A stretch of 64,000 bases of DNA from Pseudarthrobacter siccitolerans (GTDB taxonomy: Bacteria; Actinomycetota; Actinomycetes; Actinomycetales; Micrococcaceae), in the NCBI RefSeq assembly GCF_001046895.1, contig NZ_CAQI01000039.1, positions 94,160-158,159 of the forward strand, given 5' to 3'. Shown here piece by piece: positions 37,136 to 47,100 of this stretch; positions within the stretch are counted from its first letter, which is position 1, and every line of letters starts with the position of its first letter. The notes beneath the pieces are model-generated. The model did not search any database. It was not told the DNA's origin and saw only the letters and a list, made by a program, of their open reading frames with translations. The position numbers and the translations under genes are program-made.

Positions 37136-38364
37136 CAGACCAGTCCGCCAAGGGTGGCCAGCCGGGCGGCAGCCTCCTCAAGGACGTCGGTCTTTTTGCA
37201 GAAGGCGAAGCGAAGCAGGCTGCGCGTCCGCTCCGCACCTTCCGCATGGCAGAAGACCGGGACGGGAATGGCTGCCACTCCCACCAGGCCTGGCAGCCTG
37301 CGGGCCAAGTCTACCGAATCATGGATTCCCAGCGGGGCAGTGTCGACGTTGACGAAGTACGTACCCTGCGGGGAGTAGACGTCGAAGCCTGCCGCCCTCA
37401 ACCCGTCGCTGAGGATGTCCCGCTTGCGCTTCAGGGTGGCGGCAACGTCCTCATAGAACGCATCCGGCAGGCCCAGGCCGGTGGCAATGGCCGCCTGGAA
37501 GGGGGTGCCCGAACTGTAGGTGAGGAACTGCTTGACCGTCCGCACAGCGGATACAAGTTCCTCCGGGCCCGTCACCCAGCCGATTTTCCAGCCTGTCAGC
37601 GAAAACGTCTTGCCGGCCGAGGAGATGGTGATGGTGCGGCCGGCGGCTCCGGGCAGGGAAGCCACGGGCACGTGGCGGGCGCCGAACGTGAGGTGCTCGT
37701 ACACTTCGTCAGTGATGATCAGGCAGTCATGCTTCCGGGCCAGGTCGACAACGCGCTGCAGGATGCTCCGGGGAAAAACCGCACCCGTGGGGTTGTGCGG
37801 GTTGTTCAGCAGCACCGCCCGGGTCCGTTCGCTGAAGGCCGCTTCCAGGGCGGCCAGGTCCGGCATAAAATCCGGGGCCAGCAGCGGCGCCGTGACATGC
37901 GTGGCGCCGGACAGTCCGATCACCGCACCGTAGGAATCGTAGAACGGCTCGAAGGTCAGGACCTCGTCCCCGGGGCCGGTAAAGGCCAGCAGGGCAGCGG
38001 CGATACCTTCGGTGGCGCCGGTGGTAACGATGACCTCGGTCTGCGGGTCGAGGGACAGGCCATAGAACCTGTCCTGATGCGCGGCCACTGCTTCCCGGAG
38101 TTCCAGGATTCCCTTGCCGGGGGCGTACTGGTTCACGCCGGCGGCGATGGCGGCGCGGGCAGCCTCCCTGATTTCCAGCGGACCGTCCTCATCCGGAAAG
38201 CCCTGGCCCAGGTTAATGGCGCCGGTCTGCGCCGCGAGGGTGGTCATCTCTTCGAAGATGGTGACGCCCAGCCCGCCATCCGGCCCGAGGAGGTTGGCGC
38301 CGAGCGCGGTCCGTTGCCAGGGGGCAGGGGCCAGGGGGGTGGAAACTTCCCGTGGTGGATGCAT
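37135..38364 (-). CDS. PLP-dependent aminotransferase, class I/II (DapC/YbdL-like)
   Basis: This 409-aa fold type I aminotransferase shows NLGQGFPDEDGP, GATEGIAAALLAF, LNNPHNPTGAVFP, and the PLP lysine in ISSAGKTFSLTGWKIGWV. The relatives I recognise include N-succinyldiaminopimelate aminotransferase DapC of mycobacteria and methionine or kynurenine aminotransferases; substrate choice cannot be read. ATG 38364 is preferred because a TACCAT box lies six bases upstream; an ATG at 38391 in frame is less likely. It is divergent from coaD with only 43 bases between start codons. Confidence 0.87.
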   Translation of the reverse strand: MHPPREVSTPLAPAPWQRTALGANLLGPDGGLGVTIFEEMTTLAAQTGAINLGQGFPDEDGPLEIREAARAAIAAGVNQYAPGKGILELREAVAAHQDRFYGLSLDPQTEVIVTTGATEGIAAALLAFTGPGDEVLTFEPFYDSYGAVIGLSGATHVTAPLLAPDFMPDLAALEAAFSERTRAVLLNNPHNPTGAVFPRSILQRVVDLARKHDCLIITDEVYEHLTFGARHVPVASLPGAAGRTITISSAGKTFSLTGWKIGWVTGPEELVSAVRTVKQFLTYSSGTPFQAAIATGLGLPDAFYEDVAATLKRKRDILSDGLRAAGFDVYSPQGTYFVNVDTAPLGIHDSVDLARRLPGLVGVAAIPVPVFCHAEGAERTRSLLRFAFCKKTDVLEEAAARLATLGGLV

Positions 38365-38370
38365 CCAGTC

Positions 38371-38376
38371 ATGGTA
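38371..38376 (-). promoter_or_regulatory. Putative leaderless -10 of the aminotransferase gene
   Basis: Minus-strand TACCAT ends six bases before ATG 38364. It lies inside the 43-base gap shared with coaD. Confidence 0.5.
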
Positions 38377-38395
38377 TCCCGGCCTTTCCATGGGG

Positions 38396-38401
38396 TAGGT
38401 T
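38396..38401 (+). promoter_or_regulatory. Putative leaderless -10 of coaD
   Basis: TAGGTT ends six bases before ATG 38408. Its -35 region would lie around 38373, overlapping the opposite -10. Confidence 0.5.
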
Positions 38402-38407
38402 CGGAGC

Positions 38408-38908
38408 ATGAGACGCGCTGTCTGCCCCGGATCCTTCGACCCCATCCACAACGGCCATCTCGAGGTTATTGCCCGGGCCGCCAGCCTGTTTGACGAAGTA
38501 ATAGTGGCGGTATCCACCAACCCGGCCAAAAAGTACCGGTTCGCGCTGGGGGAGCGCCTGGACATGGCCCGTGAAACCCTGGCGTCGCTCAAGGGCATCG
38601 TGGTGGAACCCGTGGGCGAAGGGCTCCTCGCGGAGTACTGCCGGCAGCGGGGTGTGTCGGCCATCGTCAAGGGCCTGAGATCGTCTTCCGACTTCGACTA
38701 CGAGCTGCCCATGGCCACGATGAACCGGCAGTTGAGCGGTGTGGAAACAGTCTTCCTGCCGGCCGAGGCCCACTACATCCACTTGTCCTCAACTTTGATC
38801 AAGGAAGTCGCGGGCCTGGGCGGCAGCGTCTCCGACTACGTCCCCAGATCCGTGCACCGGAGAATGCTCGCGGGCGGGTCGGCGGAGGATCAGCAGCCAA
38901 GAGGGTAG
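38408..38908 (+). CDS. coaD: Phosphopantetheine adenylyltransferase
   Basis: CoaD adenylates 4'-phosphopantetheine in coenzyme A synthesis. The 166-aa product has the nucleotidyltransferase motif CPGSFDPIHNGHLEVI, VSTNPAKKYRF, the region IVKGLRSSSDFDYELPMATMN and the C-terminal YIHLSSTLIKEVAGLGG. All are canonical. The promoter-like box six bases before the ATG suggests a leaderless mRNA. Confidence 0.95.
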   Translation: MRRAVCPGSFDPIHNGHLEVIARAASLFDEVIVAVSTNPAKKYRFALGERLDMARETLASLKGIVVEPVGEGLLAEYCRQRGVSAIVKGLRSSSDFDYELPMATMNRQLSGVETVFLPAEAHYIHLSSTLIKEVAGLGGSVSDYVPRSVHRRMLAGGSAEDQQPRG

Positions 38909-38944
38909 GCTTGTCAGGTACTTCGGCGGTCCCCGCTGGCTGGT

Positions 38945-38974
38945 TTGAGTCCCCGCGGCTCTTCAGGCTAAGAT
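38945..38974 (+). promoter_or_regulatory. Promoter of yceD-rpmF
   Basis: TTGAGT (38945-38950), 18 bases, TAAGAT (38969-38974). The transcript would start near 38981 and carry AGGAG (38998-39002) before the unusual ATT start. Confidence 0.6.
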
Positions 38975-39007
38975 GGTACGTCGGTCATATGTTCAACAGG
39001 AGTTCTC

Positions 39008-39556
39008 ATTAAAAGAGATGCTGGTTCGCCCCTGGCGTTCGACGTCAAGGACCTCGGACGCAGTCCGGGAAGCATGCGGACACTGAAGGAACATGTACCC
39101 GCACCGGGTGATCTTGGTGTGGCGCTCATTGGTGTTCAGGAAGGCTCGGATATCGAGCTGGATCTGAGGCTTGAGGCCGTACACGAAGGAATTCTGGTAT
39201 CCGGAACCGCACTTGCCGAAGTAACCGGTGAATGCGGCCGATGCCTGGATCCCCTTGCGTATGACCTTGAGGTCAATGTGCAAGAACTTTTCTTCTATGA
39301 GGGCGTACAGCTTTCGGACGAAGAAGATGATGAAGAGCAACGTCGAGTCGAGCACGATGTAATCGATCTTGAACCGGTGTTGCGGGACGCGGTTGTCACC
39401 AATCTGCCGTTCCAGCCGGTGTGCCGGGAAGACTGCCAGGGCCTTTGCTCCGAATGCGGAGCTCGCCTGGAAGACGAGCCGGGGCACCACCACGAGGTCT
39501 TGGATCCTCGCTGGGCTGCCCTAGCTGATATGGCTAAGCCTGACCGGCAAAATTGA
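39008..39556 (+). CDS. yceD: YceD/DUF177 family protein with apparent ATT start
   Basis: DUF177 proteins accompany rpmF and are linked to 23S rRNA or ribosome metabolism. The 182-aa product has the conserved N-terminal LAFDVKDLGRSPGSMR, the domain core VSGTALAEVTGECGRCLDPL, and a C-terminal cysteine set (CREDCQGLCSECG) that probably binds zinc. The first ATG in frame, 39074, would remove the conserved first 22 residues. Upstream to the stop TAA at 38969 there is no ATG, GTG or TTG, but ATT at 39008 lies five bases after AGGAG. ATT is therefore the best start; it is rare, as in infC. Confidence 0.8.
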   Translation: MKRDAGSPLAFDVKDLGRSPGSMRTLKEHVPAPGDLGVALIGVQEGSDIELDLRLEAVHEGILVSGTALAEVTGECGRCLDPLAYDLEVNVQELFFYEGVQLSDEEDDEEQRRVEHDVIDLEPVLRDAVVTNLPFQPVCREDCQGLCSECGARLEDEPGHHHEVLDPRWAALADMAKPDRQN

Positions 39557-39592
39557 TTTGTACGTGTTTGTCTAGAGAGAAATGAGTTAGCC

Positions 39593-39796
39593 GTGGCTGT
39601 TCCCAAGCGGAAAATGTCTCGCTCGAATACCCGCGCCCGCCGCTCGCAGTGGAAGGCGACCGCCCCCCACCTGGTGAAGACCGTGGAGAACGGCCAGGTT
39701 ACTTACAGCCTGCCGCACCAGGCGAAGGTCGTCACCGATTCGGCCGGCACCGCGCTGTTCCTTGAGTACAAGGGCCGCAAGGTCGCGGACGTCTAA
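39593..39796 (+). CDS. rpmF: 50S ribosomal protein L32
   Basis: L32 is a small zinc-free or zinc-binding large-subunit protein. The 67-aa product starts [20 protein letters not shown], the canonical L32 opening. No zinc cysteines are visible, so it is the cysteine-less form. GTG 39593 follows AGAGAAATGAG. yceD-rpmF-rnc is a conserved order. Confidence 0.95.
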   Translation: MAVPKRKMSRSNTRARRSQWKATAPHLVKTVENGQVTYSLPHQAKVVTDSAGTALFLEYKGRKVADV

Positions 39797-39814
39797 TCGG
39801 CCCCTCAGGCTGAC

Positions 39815-40546
39815 ATGATGTCTTCAACTGAAGAGCTTTTGAAGCGTCTCGGTGTCTCCATTGACGCCGGGACGCTTCGTCTTGCGCTCACACACCGTTC
39901 CTACGCCTACGAAAACGGCGGCATCCCCACCAACGAGCGGCTGGAATTCCTGGGTGACTCCATCCTGGGATTCTCCGTGACGGACGCCCTGTACCGGGAC
40001 AATCCTGACCTGCCCGAAGGCGATCTCGCGAAGCGCCGCTCGGCCGTGGTCAGCACCCGCGCCCTCGCCGGCATCGGGCGGAGCCTGGGCATTGGCGACT
40101 ACATCTACCTCGGACAGGGCGAAAAGCTCACCGAGGGCAAAAACAAGGCGTCCATCCTGGCGGACACCATGGAGGCCCTGATCGGCGCCACCTACGTGTC
40201 CAACGACATCGAGACGGCCCGCCAGCTGGTGATGCGACTGATCGGGCCCCTGCTGAAGGACGCCGCTGCCCTGGGTGCCGGGACCGACTGGAAAACCAGC
40301 ATCCAGGAACTCGCGGCCAGCCGCCAGCTCGGAACCATCCACTATGCGGTGGACGGGTCCGGGCCGGACCACGCGCGGGTTTTTACCGCAGTCCTGCACA
40401 TCGGCGGCACGGCCTACGGCAGTGGTACCGGCCACTCGAAAAAGGAAGCGGAGCAGGAAGCTGCCGCCGACGCCTGGCGTGCTCTTTCGGGGACTGCGGC
40501 TTCCCACACCGGGGGCAAGTCCGCCGGCTCCGTGGCCGCCAAGTAG
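39815..40546 (+). CDS. rnc: Ribonuclease III
   Basis: RNase III cuts double-stranded RNA, including rRNA precursors. The 243-aa product has the signature [21 protein letters not shown], the second acidic set in [13 protein letters not shown], and a C-terminal dsRNA-binding domain ([16 protein letters not shown] to [16 protein letters not shown]). The start is one of two consecutive ATGs (39815 or 39818). mutM follows five bases later. Confidence 0.95.
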   Translation: MMSSTEELLKRLGVSIDAGTLRLALTHRSYAYENGGIPTNERLEFLGDSILGFSVTDALYRDNPDLPEGDLAKRRSAVVSTRALAGIGRSLGIGDYIYLGQGEKLTEGKNKASILADTMEALIGATYVSNDIETARQLVMRLIGPLLKDAAALGAGTDWKTSIQELAASRQLGTIHYAVDGSGPDHARVFTAVLHIGGTAYGSGTGHSKKEAEQEAAADAWRALSGTAASHTGGKSAGSVAAK

Positions 40547-40551
40547 GCATT

Positions 40552-41520
40552 GTGCCCGAACTGCCCGAGGTTGAGGTGGTCCGCCGCGGCCTGGTGAGCT
40601 GGGTCCGCGGCCGGATCATCGAACGTGTGGACGTCCTTGATGACCGCTCCATCCGGCGCCATGCGCTTGGGGCCGGGGATTTCGTCGGAAACCTGGAAGG
40701 CGCCATCGTGGCCGACGTCGTGCGGCGCGGCAAATTCCTCTGGATGCCGCTGCTTGACGCAACCGCCGGCACCGCTGACGAACCGTCAGGGAACGGGCGT
40801 CCCGCCGTCGCGCTGATGGCCCACCTTGGCATGAGCGGCCAACTCCTCATGCAGGACGCTGACGTCCCGGACGAGAAACACCTTAAAGTGCGCTTCCGGC
40901 TGGGCTCACGTGACGGCATGCCCGAGCAGCTGCGGTTCGTGGACCAGCGGATCTTCGGCGGCCTGTTCGTCACCTCCCTGGTACCAACGGACGACGGCGG
41001 CCCTGGCGGCCTCGCTGAATCACCCCTTCCGCTGATTGCAGAGGAAGCGGCCCACATCGCCCGGGATCCCTTGGACCCCGCCTTCTCGTTCGATCTTTTC
41101 TACCGCCGCCTGCGCAAACGTAAAACTGGCCTGAAACGGGCGTTGCTGGACCAGGGCCTGGTATCCGGCATCGGCAACATCTACGCCGACGAAGCGCTGT
41201 GGCGTTCCCGCCTCCACTTCGCCCGGCCCACAGACACCCTTCGCCGTGCCGAGGCCGAAAGGGTGCTGGGCAGCGCCCGTGACGTGATGCTCGATGCCCT
41301 GGCCGCCGGCGGAACAAGCTTCGACTCCCTCTACGTGAACGTCAACGGTGCCTCCGGGTACTTCGACCGGTCCCTTAACGCCTACGGCCGGGAGGGCCAG
41401 CCGTGCCATCGCTGTGCCGCTGCGGGAATCCACGCCCTGATCCGCCGCGACCAGTTCATGAACCGTTCCTCGCACACCTGCCCGGTGTGCCAGCCGCGTC
41501 CCCGCAACGGCCGCTGGTAA
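40552..41520 (+). CDS. mutM: Formamidopyrimidine-DNA glycosylase
   Basis: MutM (Fpg) removes 8-oxoguanine and formamidopyrimidines and nicks the site. The 322-aa product begins with the catalytic [13 protein letters not shown] (P1/E2 after Met removal), has [21 protein letters not shown] with the helix-two-turn-helix, and a C-terminal zinc finger with CHRC and CPVCQ. GTG 40552 follows rnc by five bases in the same operon, as in other actinobacteria. Confidence 0.94.
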   Translation: MPELPEVEVVRRGLVSWVRGRIIERVDVLDDRSIRRHALGAGDFVGNLEGAIVADVVRRGKFLWMPLLDATAGTADEPSGNGRPAVALMAHLGMSGQLLMQDADVPDEKHLKVRFRLGSRDGMPEQLRFVDQRIFGGLFVTSLVPTDDGGPGGLAESPLPLIAEEAAHIARDPLDPAFSFDLFYRRLRKRKTGLKRALLDQGLVSGIGNIYADEALWRSRLHFARPTDTLRRAEAERVLGSARDVMLDALAAGGTSFDSLYVNVNGASGYFDRSLNAYGREGQPCHRCAAAGIHALIRRDQFMNRSSHTCPVCQPRPRNGRW

Positions 41521-41615
41521 TCCGCCGGCCGGATATTCTGCGGATTCTTCGGTTCCGCAATGTGGACCCGGCTGCAAAACTTTGTCCGTGAAGGCCAGGC
41601 GCAGCCCGCCCGCGC

Positions 41616-42935
41616 ATGGCCCCCTTGCCGGACAACAGGAACGGGCAGCCGTTGTACATCTCGATGTCGGACCGCAAAGGCGGCCAGCAGGACCTGCAGG
41701 AAACAGGCAGCCGCGGCCCGACAGCCTTCAGGTTGTCACCGGTGATCATCTGGCTCGGCGTCGTGAGCATGATGACCGACATATCGTCCGAGTCCGTTGC
41801 CGCCGTCCTTCCGCTCTACATCACCGGGTTTCTTGGGCTGTCAACCATCGCCTTTGGGGTCATAGACGGTATTAACCAGGGCGCCAGTGCCATTGTCCGG
41901 ATCGGGGCCGGATGGGTCTCGGACCGCACAGGCCACCCCAAGCGCGTGGCCGTGGCCGGCTACGGGCTGTCCATGGTGGCAAGGATCGGCTTCCTTTTCG
42001 CCGGAGGATTTTGGGCCATCGCCGGAATCGTCACCGGGGACCGGATCGGAAAGGGCATCCGGACGGCTCCCCGCGACGCCCTGATCTCGGCAGCCGCGCA
42101 GCCCGAGTACCTGGCCCGGTCATTCGGGATCCACCGGATGCTGGATAACATCGGTGCTGCTGCCGGTCCGCTCATCGCCTTCCTCATCCTGATGCTTATA
42201 CCCAGCGGATTCAACACGGTGTTTGTCGTGTCCCTGGCCTTCGCCATCATCGGCGTGGCCGTGTTGCTGCTGGTGGTGCCGGACACCTTGAAGCCCGCGT
42301 CCCGGCAGGCCGGAGGGACGTCCCGGCCCGCTTTCCGCTGGTCACAGCTGAAATGGTCGAGCCTCAAGGACCAGGGCATGGCCCGCCTCGTGGCGGTCAC
42401 AGGGCTGCTCGGCCTGCTCACCATCGGCGACGGGTTTGTCTATCTCCTCCTGCAGCACCGGGAAGCCTTTGCTGTCCAGTGGTTTCCACTCCTTTACGTG
42501 GGAACGAACGTGGCATTCCTGGTATTCGCAATTCCGCTGGGCCGGCTGGCTGACCGCTGGGGCAGGGTCCCGGTCTTTTTGGCCGGCCACGTGGCGCTCC
42601 TCGCCGGTTACGTGCTGGCCGTACTTCCGCTCGGCGGGACCGCCGCCACGCTCGGCTGCCTGGTGCTGCTGGGAGTGTTCTATGCCGCAACCGACGGCGT
42701 GTTGTCGGCCCTCGTCAGCCAACTGGCTCCACCGGAACGGCTGGGAACTGCCCTGGGAACCGCGCAGACGGTGGTGGCAGTCAGCAGGATGGCCGCCACA
42801 ACCTGCTTCGGCCTCCTCTGGTACCTGCTGGGGCCGGTCGCAGCAGCCGCCTGTGTGGCAGGGCTGCTGGTTTTGGCTGTGCCGGCCGCCGCCCTTGTCC
42901 TTCGCGGCACGGCCGGAAAGGCAGCGGCGCTGTGA
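41616..42935 (+). CDS. MFS transporter, first
   Basis: This 439-aa protein has about twelve membrane helices and MFS signature loops: DRTGHPKRVAVAGYG after helix 2 and RLADRWGRVPVFLAG in the second half. The polar first 45 residues are unusual; translation may start later, at the ATG of MSDRKGGQQ (about 41664). The stretch KGIRTAPRDALISA resembles a multidrug or metabolite MFS subgroup, but the substrate is unknown. Its last four bases overlap the next gene, a membrane-anchored beta-propeller protein, so the two are probably used together. Confidence 0.82.
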   Translation: MAPLPDNRNGQPLYISMSDRKGGQQDLQETGSRGPTAFRLSPVIIWLGVVSMMTDISSESVAAVLPLYITGFLGLSTIAFGVIDGINQGASAIVRIGAGWVSDRTGHPKRVAVAGYGLSMVARIGFLFAGGFWAIAGIVTGDRIGKGIRTAPRDALISAAAQPEYLARSFGIHRMLDNIGAAAGPLIAFLILMLIPSGFNTVFVVSLAFAIIGVAVLLLVVPDTLKPASRQAGGTSRPAFRWSQLKWSSLKDQGMARLVAVTGLLGLLTIGDGFVYLLLQHREAFAVQWFPLLYVGTNVAFLVFAIPLGRLADRWGRVPVFLAGHVALLAGYVLAVLPLGGTAATLGCLVLLGVFYAATDGVLSALVSQLAPPERLGTALGTAQTVVAVSRMAATTCFGLLWYLLGPVAAAACVAGLLVLAVPAAALVLRGTAGKAAAL

Positions 42936-44062
42936 GCAGGACCACCGTGGATACTGCCCCAGGCAGCCGCAATCCTGGCCCCGGTGGCACCCGTGGCGCC
43001 GGTGGCTCCGATGAGTACAGAAGCACCGGGCTTGACGCACCCGGTGCGGGTAGCCGGCGGCGGCTGGTGCTCCTGCTGGCAGTGGCCGCCCTGGTCCTCG
43101 CCGGGGCAGGAGCCTACGGACTCGCGGCGTTCCAGCAGGAACAGGCCAGCCAGGAAGCCGCATCCCCGGTGAAGGTGGTCCCGGCCACGGCCTTGCCGCC
43201 GGAGCCGTTTCTGATGTTCCGCAATACGGCGTCCGGGCATGGTTACGGACAAGCTGCCACGGTTGCCCTGGCCGATCCTTCCGGGGAACGTGCCCTGAGC
43301 GGTCACGCCTGTGACCGCGTCTACGCCTCAAGGGAACTGGTCAGTTGCCTGCAAACCATCAACGGGATTCCCACAAAATACGAGGCCGCGACCTACGATT
43401 CGTCGCTGAAGCGCCTTGATTCCTGGATGCTGGGAGGCATCCCCAGCAGGACGAGGCTGAGCGGAGATAGCTCGCTGATCGGCACCACAGTTTTTGTTTC
43501 CGGGCACTCCTACGCCTCCTCCGGCTTTTCCACGGAGACCGTCATCCGCGGCAGGGACGGTACCGTCCACGGCAACCTGGAAGAGTTTTCGCTGATTTCA
43601 GACGGAACCCGGATCAAGGCTTCCGACCGGAATATCTGGGGCGTCACCTTCATTCCGGGGAATCCCGCCGGCTTCTACGCCACCGCGTCATCACAGGGCC
43701 ATATCTGGCTCGTCCGGGGCGACCTTACCGCCAGGACGTTGACGGTAGTGGCGTCAGGCGTTGAGTGCCCGTCGATTTCACCGGACGGAACCCGGATCGC
43801 GTTCAAAAAGAGCAGCACCGGCACCCTGGTGGGGCACCGGAACATCGCCGTGCTGGACCTCGCGTCCGGGAAGGAAACCGTCCTGGGCGAGGAGCGCGAC
43901 ATTGACGACCAGCTTGAATGGCTGGACAACAGCACCGTGGTTTACGGTGTACCCCGGGATGACACCGGCCAGGACAGCGATGTCTGGGCGGTTGCCATCG
44001 AAGCCGGAGCGGCTCCCCGGCTGTTCATCGAGCACGCATGGTCTCCCGCGGTGGTCCACTGA
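42932..44062 (+). CDS. Membrane-anchored TolB-like beta-propeller protein
   Basis: The 376-aa product has a basic N-terminus, one membrane helix at about residues 45-68 (LVLLLAVAALVLAGAGAYGL), and an outside domain of WD40/TolB-like blades: CPSISPDGTRIAFKK, HRNIAVLDLASGKETVLG, DDQLEWLDNSTVVYGV, DSDVWAVAIEAG. It is a bitopic, externally exposed propeller. GTG 42932 overlaps the MFS stop (GTGA). Function is unknown; a role as a partner of the transporter is inferred from the overlap. Confidence 0.8.
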   Translation: MSRTTVDTAPGSRNPGPGGTRGAGGSDEYRSTGLDAPGAGSRRRLVLLLAVAALVLAGAGAYGLAAFQQEQASQEAASPVKVVPATALPPEPFLMFRNTASGHGYGQAATVALADPSGERALSGHACDRVYASRELVSCLQTINGIPTKYEAATYDSSLKRLDSWMLGGIPSRTRLSGDSSLIGTTVFVSGHSYASSGFSTETVIRGRDGTVHGNLEEFSLISDGTRIKASDRNIWGVTFIPGNPAGFYATASSQGHIWLVRGDLTARTLTVVASGVECPSISPDGTRIAFKKSSTGTLVGHRNIAVLDLASGKETVLGEERDIDDQLEWLDNSTVVYGVPRDDTGQDSDVWAVAIEAGAAPRLFIEHAWSPAVVH

Positions 44063-44196
44063 CGCTTATCCGCCCCTTCCGAGGAACCGGATACAACTGA
44101 GGCGGGGCGTAAATCCGGGTCATTGCGCCACAACGCAGTAGATTTGGTGCAGGGAAGCAGCATCCGCCCCACGCCACCCAGGAGATCCGAAAAGCC

Positions 44197-47100
44197 TTGC
44201 ACCTCAAAAGCCTGACCGTCCGGGGGTTCAAGTCCTTTGCGTCCGCCACCACGTTCGAGTTCGAACCCGGCGTCACCGCCGTGGTGGGCCCGAACGGCTC
44301 CGGCAAGTCCAACGTTGTGGACGCCCTGGCCTGGGTCATGGGCGAACAGGGTGCCAAAACGCTACGCGGCGGGAAGATGGAGGACGTCATCTTCGCCGGA
44401 ACCTCCGGCCGGCCGCCCCTGGGGCGCGCACACGTCTCGCTGACCATCGACAATACCGACGGTGCCCTGCCCATCGAGTACAGCGAGGTGACCATCTCGC
44501 GTACGCTCTTCCGCGCGGGCGGTTCCGAATATGCGATCAACGGTGCAAGCTGCCGCCTGCTGGACATCCAGGAACTGCTGTCCGATTCCGGCCTGGGCCG
44601 CGAAATGCACGTCATCGTCGGCCAGGGCCAGCTGGACAGGGTCCTGCACGCCACCCCGGAGGACCGCCGCGGCTTCATCGAGGAGGCAGCCGGCATCCTC
44701 AAACACCGCCGTCGCAAGGAGCGGACGGTGCGCAAGCTGGAGGCCATGCAGGCCAACCTTCAGCGGCTCACCGACCTCACGGGGGAAATCCGGCGCCAGC
44801 TCACCCCGCTGGGCAAACAGGCTGAAGTTGCCCGCAGGGCACAGCGCGTCCAGTTCGACGTCCGCGACGCGCGGGCCAGGCTTTTGGCCGACGACCTGGT
44901 CCAGCTGCAGCAAGCACTGGAACAGGATGTGGCAGACGAAGCTGCCCTGAAAACCCGGCGTGCCTCCGTCGAGCAGGAGCTTGAGGCCGGCCGAAGGCAG
45001 CAGGCTGCCTTGGAACAGCTGGCCGCGGAGTCAACACCGAAGCTGAACGCCGCACGGGACACCTGGTACCGGCTGACCGCCTCGCGCGAACGGCTCCGGT
45101 CCCTCGGATCGCTGGCCCAGGAACGCAGCCGCCTGCTCGGCTCCGCTGAACCGGCTCCCGCCGGCCGGGACCCTGAACAGCTGGAACGGCAGGCCGCGCG
45201 CGTCCGCGCGGAGCTCGCCGAACTCGAACGCCACCTCCTGGACAAGCGCAGCGCCCTTGGAACAGCCAGTGCAGCAAAGGCTGAAGCCGAAGCGGCAGCC
45301 CTTGCTGAAGACAAGCGGCTGACGGCAGTGCTGCGGGCGGCCGCCGACCGGCGCGAAGGACTGGCGCGCCTGGCCGGACAGGTTGCCGCGGCGCGGTCCC
45401 GGGTGGAATCCGCGCAGGCCGAGCTGGGCAGGCTGCGGGAATCGCAGGCTGCCGGGCTGGAGCGCCGTGCCAGCGCGCAATCCGAATACACGGCGCTCGA
45501 AAACCAGGTGGCCGGCGTGGAGGAGGGCGAGGAATCCCTTGACGCGGATTACGAGGCCGCCAGCGACGCCCTGGACGCGGTGCTGCAGGAAATCTCTGAT
45601 CTGACCGCCGCGGTCAGCGAAGGAATCCGGAAGCGTGACGCCCTGGTGGCGCGCCTTGATGCCCTGAAGCTTGGCCTCACCCGGAAAGACGGTGCCGGGC
45701 ACGTCCTGCAGTCAGGCGTGACCGGTGTGCTCGGAACCCTGGCCGGGGAACTCACCGTGGAACCGGGCTTTGAGACCGCAATAGCAGCGGCACTGGGGGA
45801 GGCCTCGGAAGCCGTGCTGGTCCATGACGAAGAGGCAGCGGCAGCCGCGGTCCAGGTCCTCAAGGATGACGACGCCGGGCGCGCGTCGCTCCTGCTGGCT
45901 TCCCCGGGTGCCGCCTCAGGAGGCCAGACCGGCTCACCGCCGTCCCTTCCGGAGGGGGCAGCCTGGGCCGCCGCACTTGTCAGGGACGCCGGCCGCTCCG
46001 CCGCCGCAGTGCGGCACCTGCTGGCGGGCACCGCCGTCGTCAGCGACATCGAAGCAGCTGCCCAGGTGGTGTCAGCCCATCCCATGATCACCGCGGTGAC
46101 CCGGGCCGGGGACATATTCACTGCCGTGTCCGCCACCGGCGGCTCAGCCAAGGCGCCGTCGCTATTGGAAGTCCAGGCGGCAGTGGACGACGCCGAAGGC
46201 CAGCTTTCAGACGTTACCGCCGGGCTTGAACGGAGCAGGTTCGCCCTGGCCGGCGCAGAGGCCAGGCGGGCGGAGGCGCAGGAACGGGCCGACGCCGCCC
46301 TGGACCGGCTGCATGAATCGGATGCGAGGCTGGCAGCTGTTGCCGAACGCCTGGGACACCTCAACTCGGTGCTGCGCAGCGCCGTGGGTGAAAGCGAGAG
46401 GCTGGCTGCCTCCCTTTCACGGGCCGAGCACAACGTCGCGGCGGAGGAGGAAGCCCTCGCTGCCGTGGCCGCCCGGCTGGCCGCCGCCCAGGAAGCGCCG
46501 CTGGAGCAGGAGCCGTCCACGGAACATCGGGATGCCCTGGCAGCGGCAGCGTCAACTGCCCGGGCCGCCGAGGTGGAGGCCCGGCTGTCACTGCGCAGCG
46601 CGGAGGAACAACTGACCGCCACGCAAAACCGGGTGGCCTCACTGGAACGTGCGGCAGCAACGGAGCGCCGCGCCCGCGAGGAAGCAGCCGAACGCGCCCG
46701 CCGGCGCCGCGCCCAGGCGAAACGTGCCGCGGCAGTCGCAACCGCCGTCGAACTCGCCATGGGGTACATGGACGTGTCCGTGGACCTGGCACGGCACGAA
46801 CGCGACCTTGCCGAGGACAACCGGGAACAGCGGGACCGGGAACTGCTGCACCTCCGGACAGCAAACGACGCCTTTGCGCGGGAACTGGCCGAACTCACGG
46901 ACAATGTGCACCGGGATGAGCTGGCCCGGGCGCAGCAGCTGGCCCGCATTGAAGCCCTCGAAAGCCGTTCCATCGATGAACTTGGCATCACCCCGGACGC
47001 CCTGGTGGCGGACTTCGGGCCGGACGTTCCCGTCCCGGTGCCGGCCGAAGAAAGCAGCGACAAGTGGGCTGCCCTGCGCGCCCCGGTGGATGCAGGCGGA

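Noticed and set aside
44900..47000. Ala/Glu/Arg low-complexity coding region as a possible repeat or foreign segment
   Set aside because: It is the SMC coiled coil, expected in this protein.
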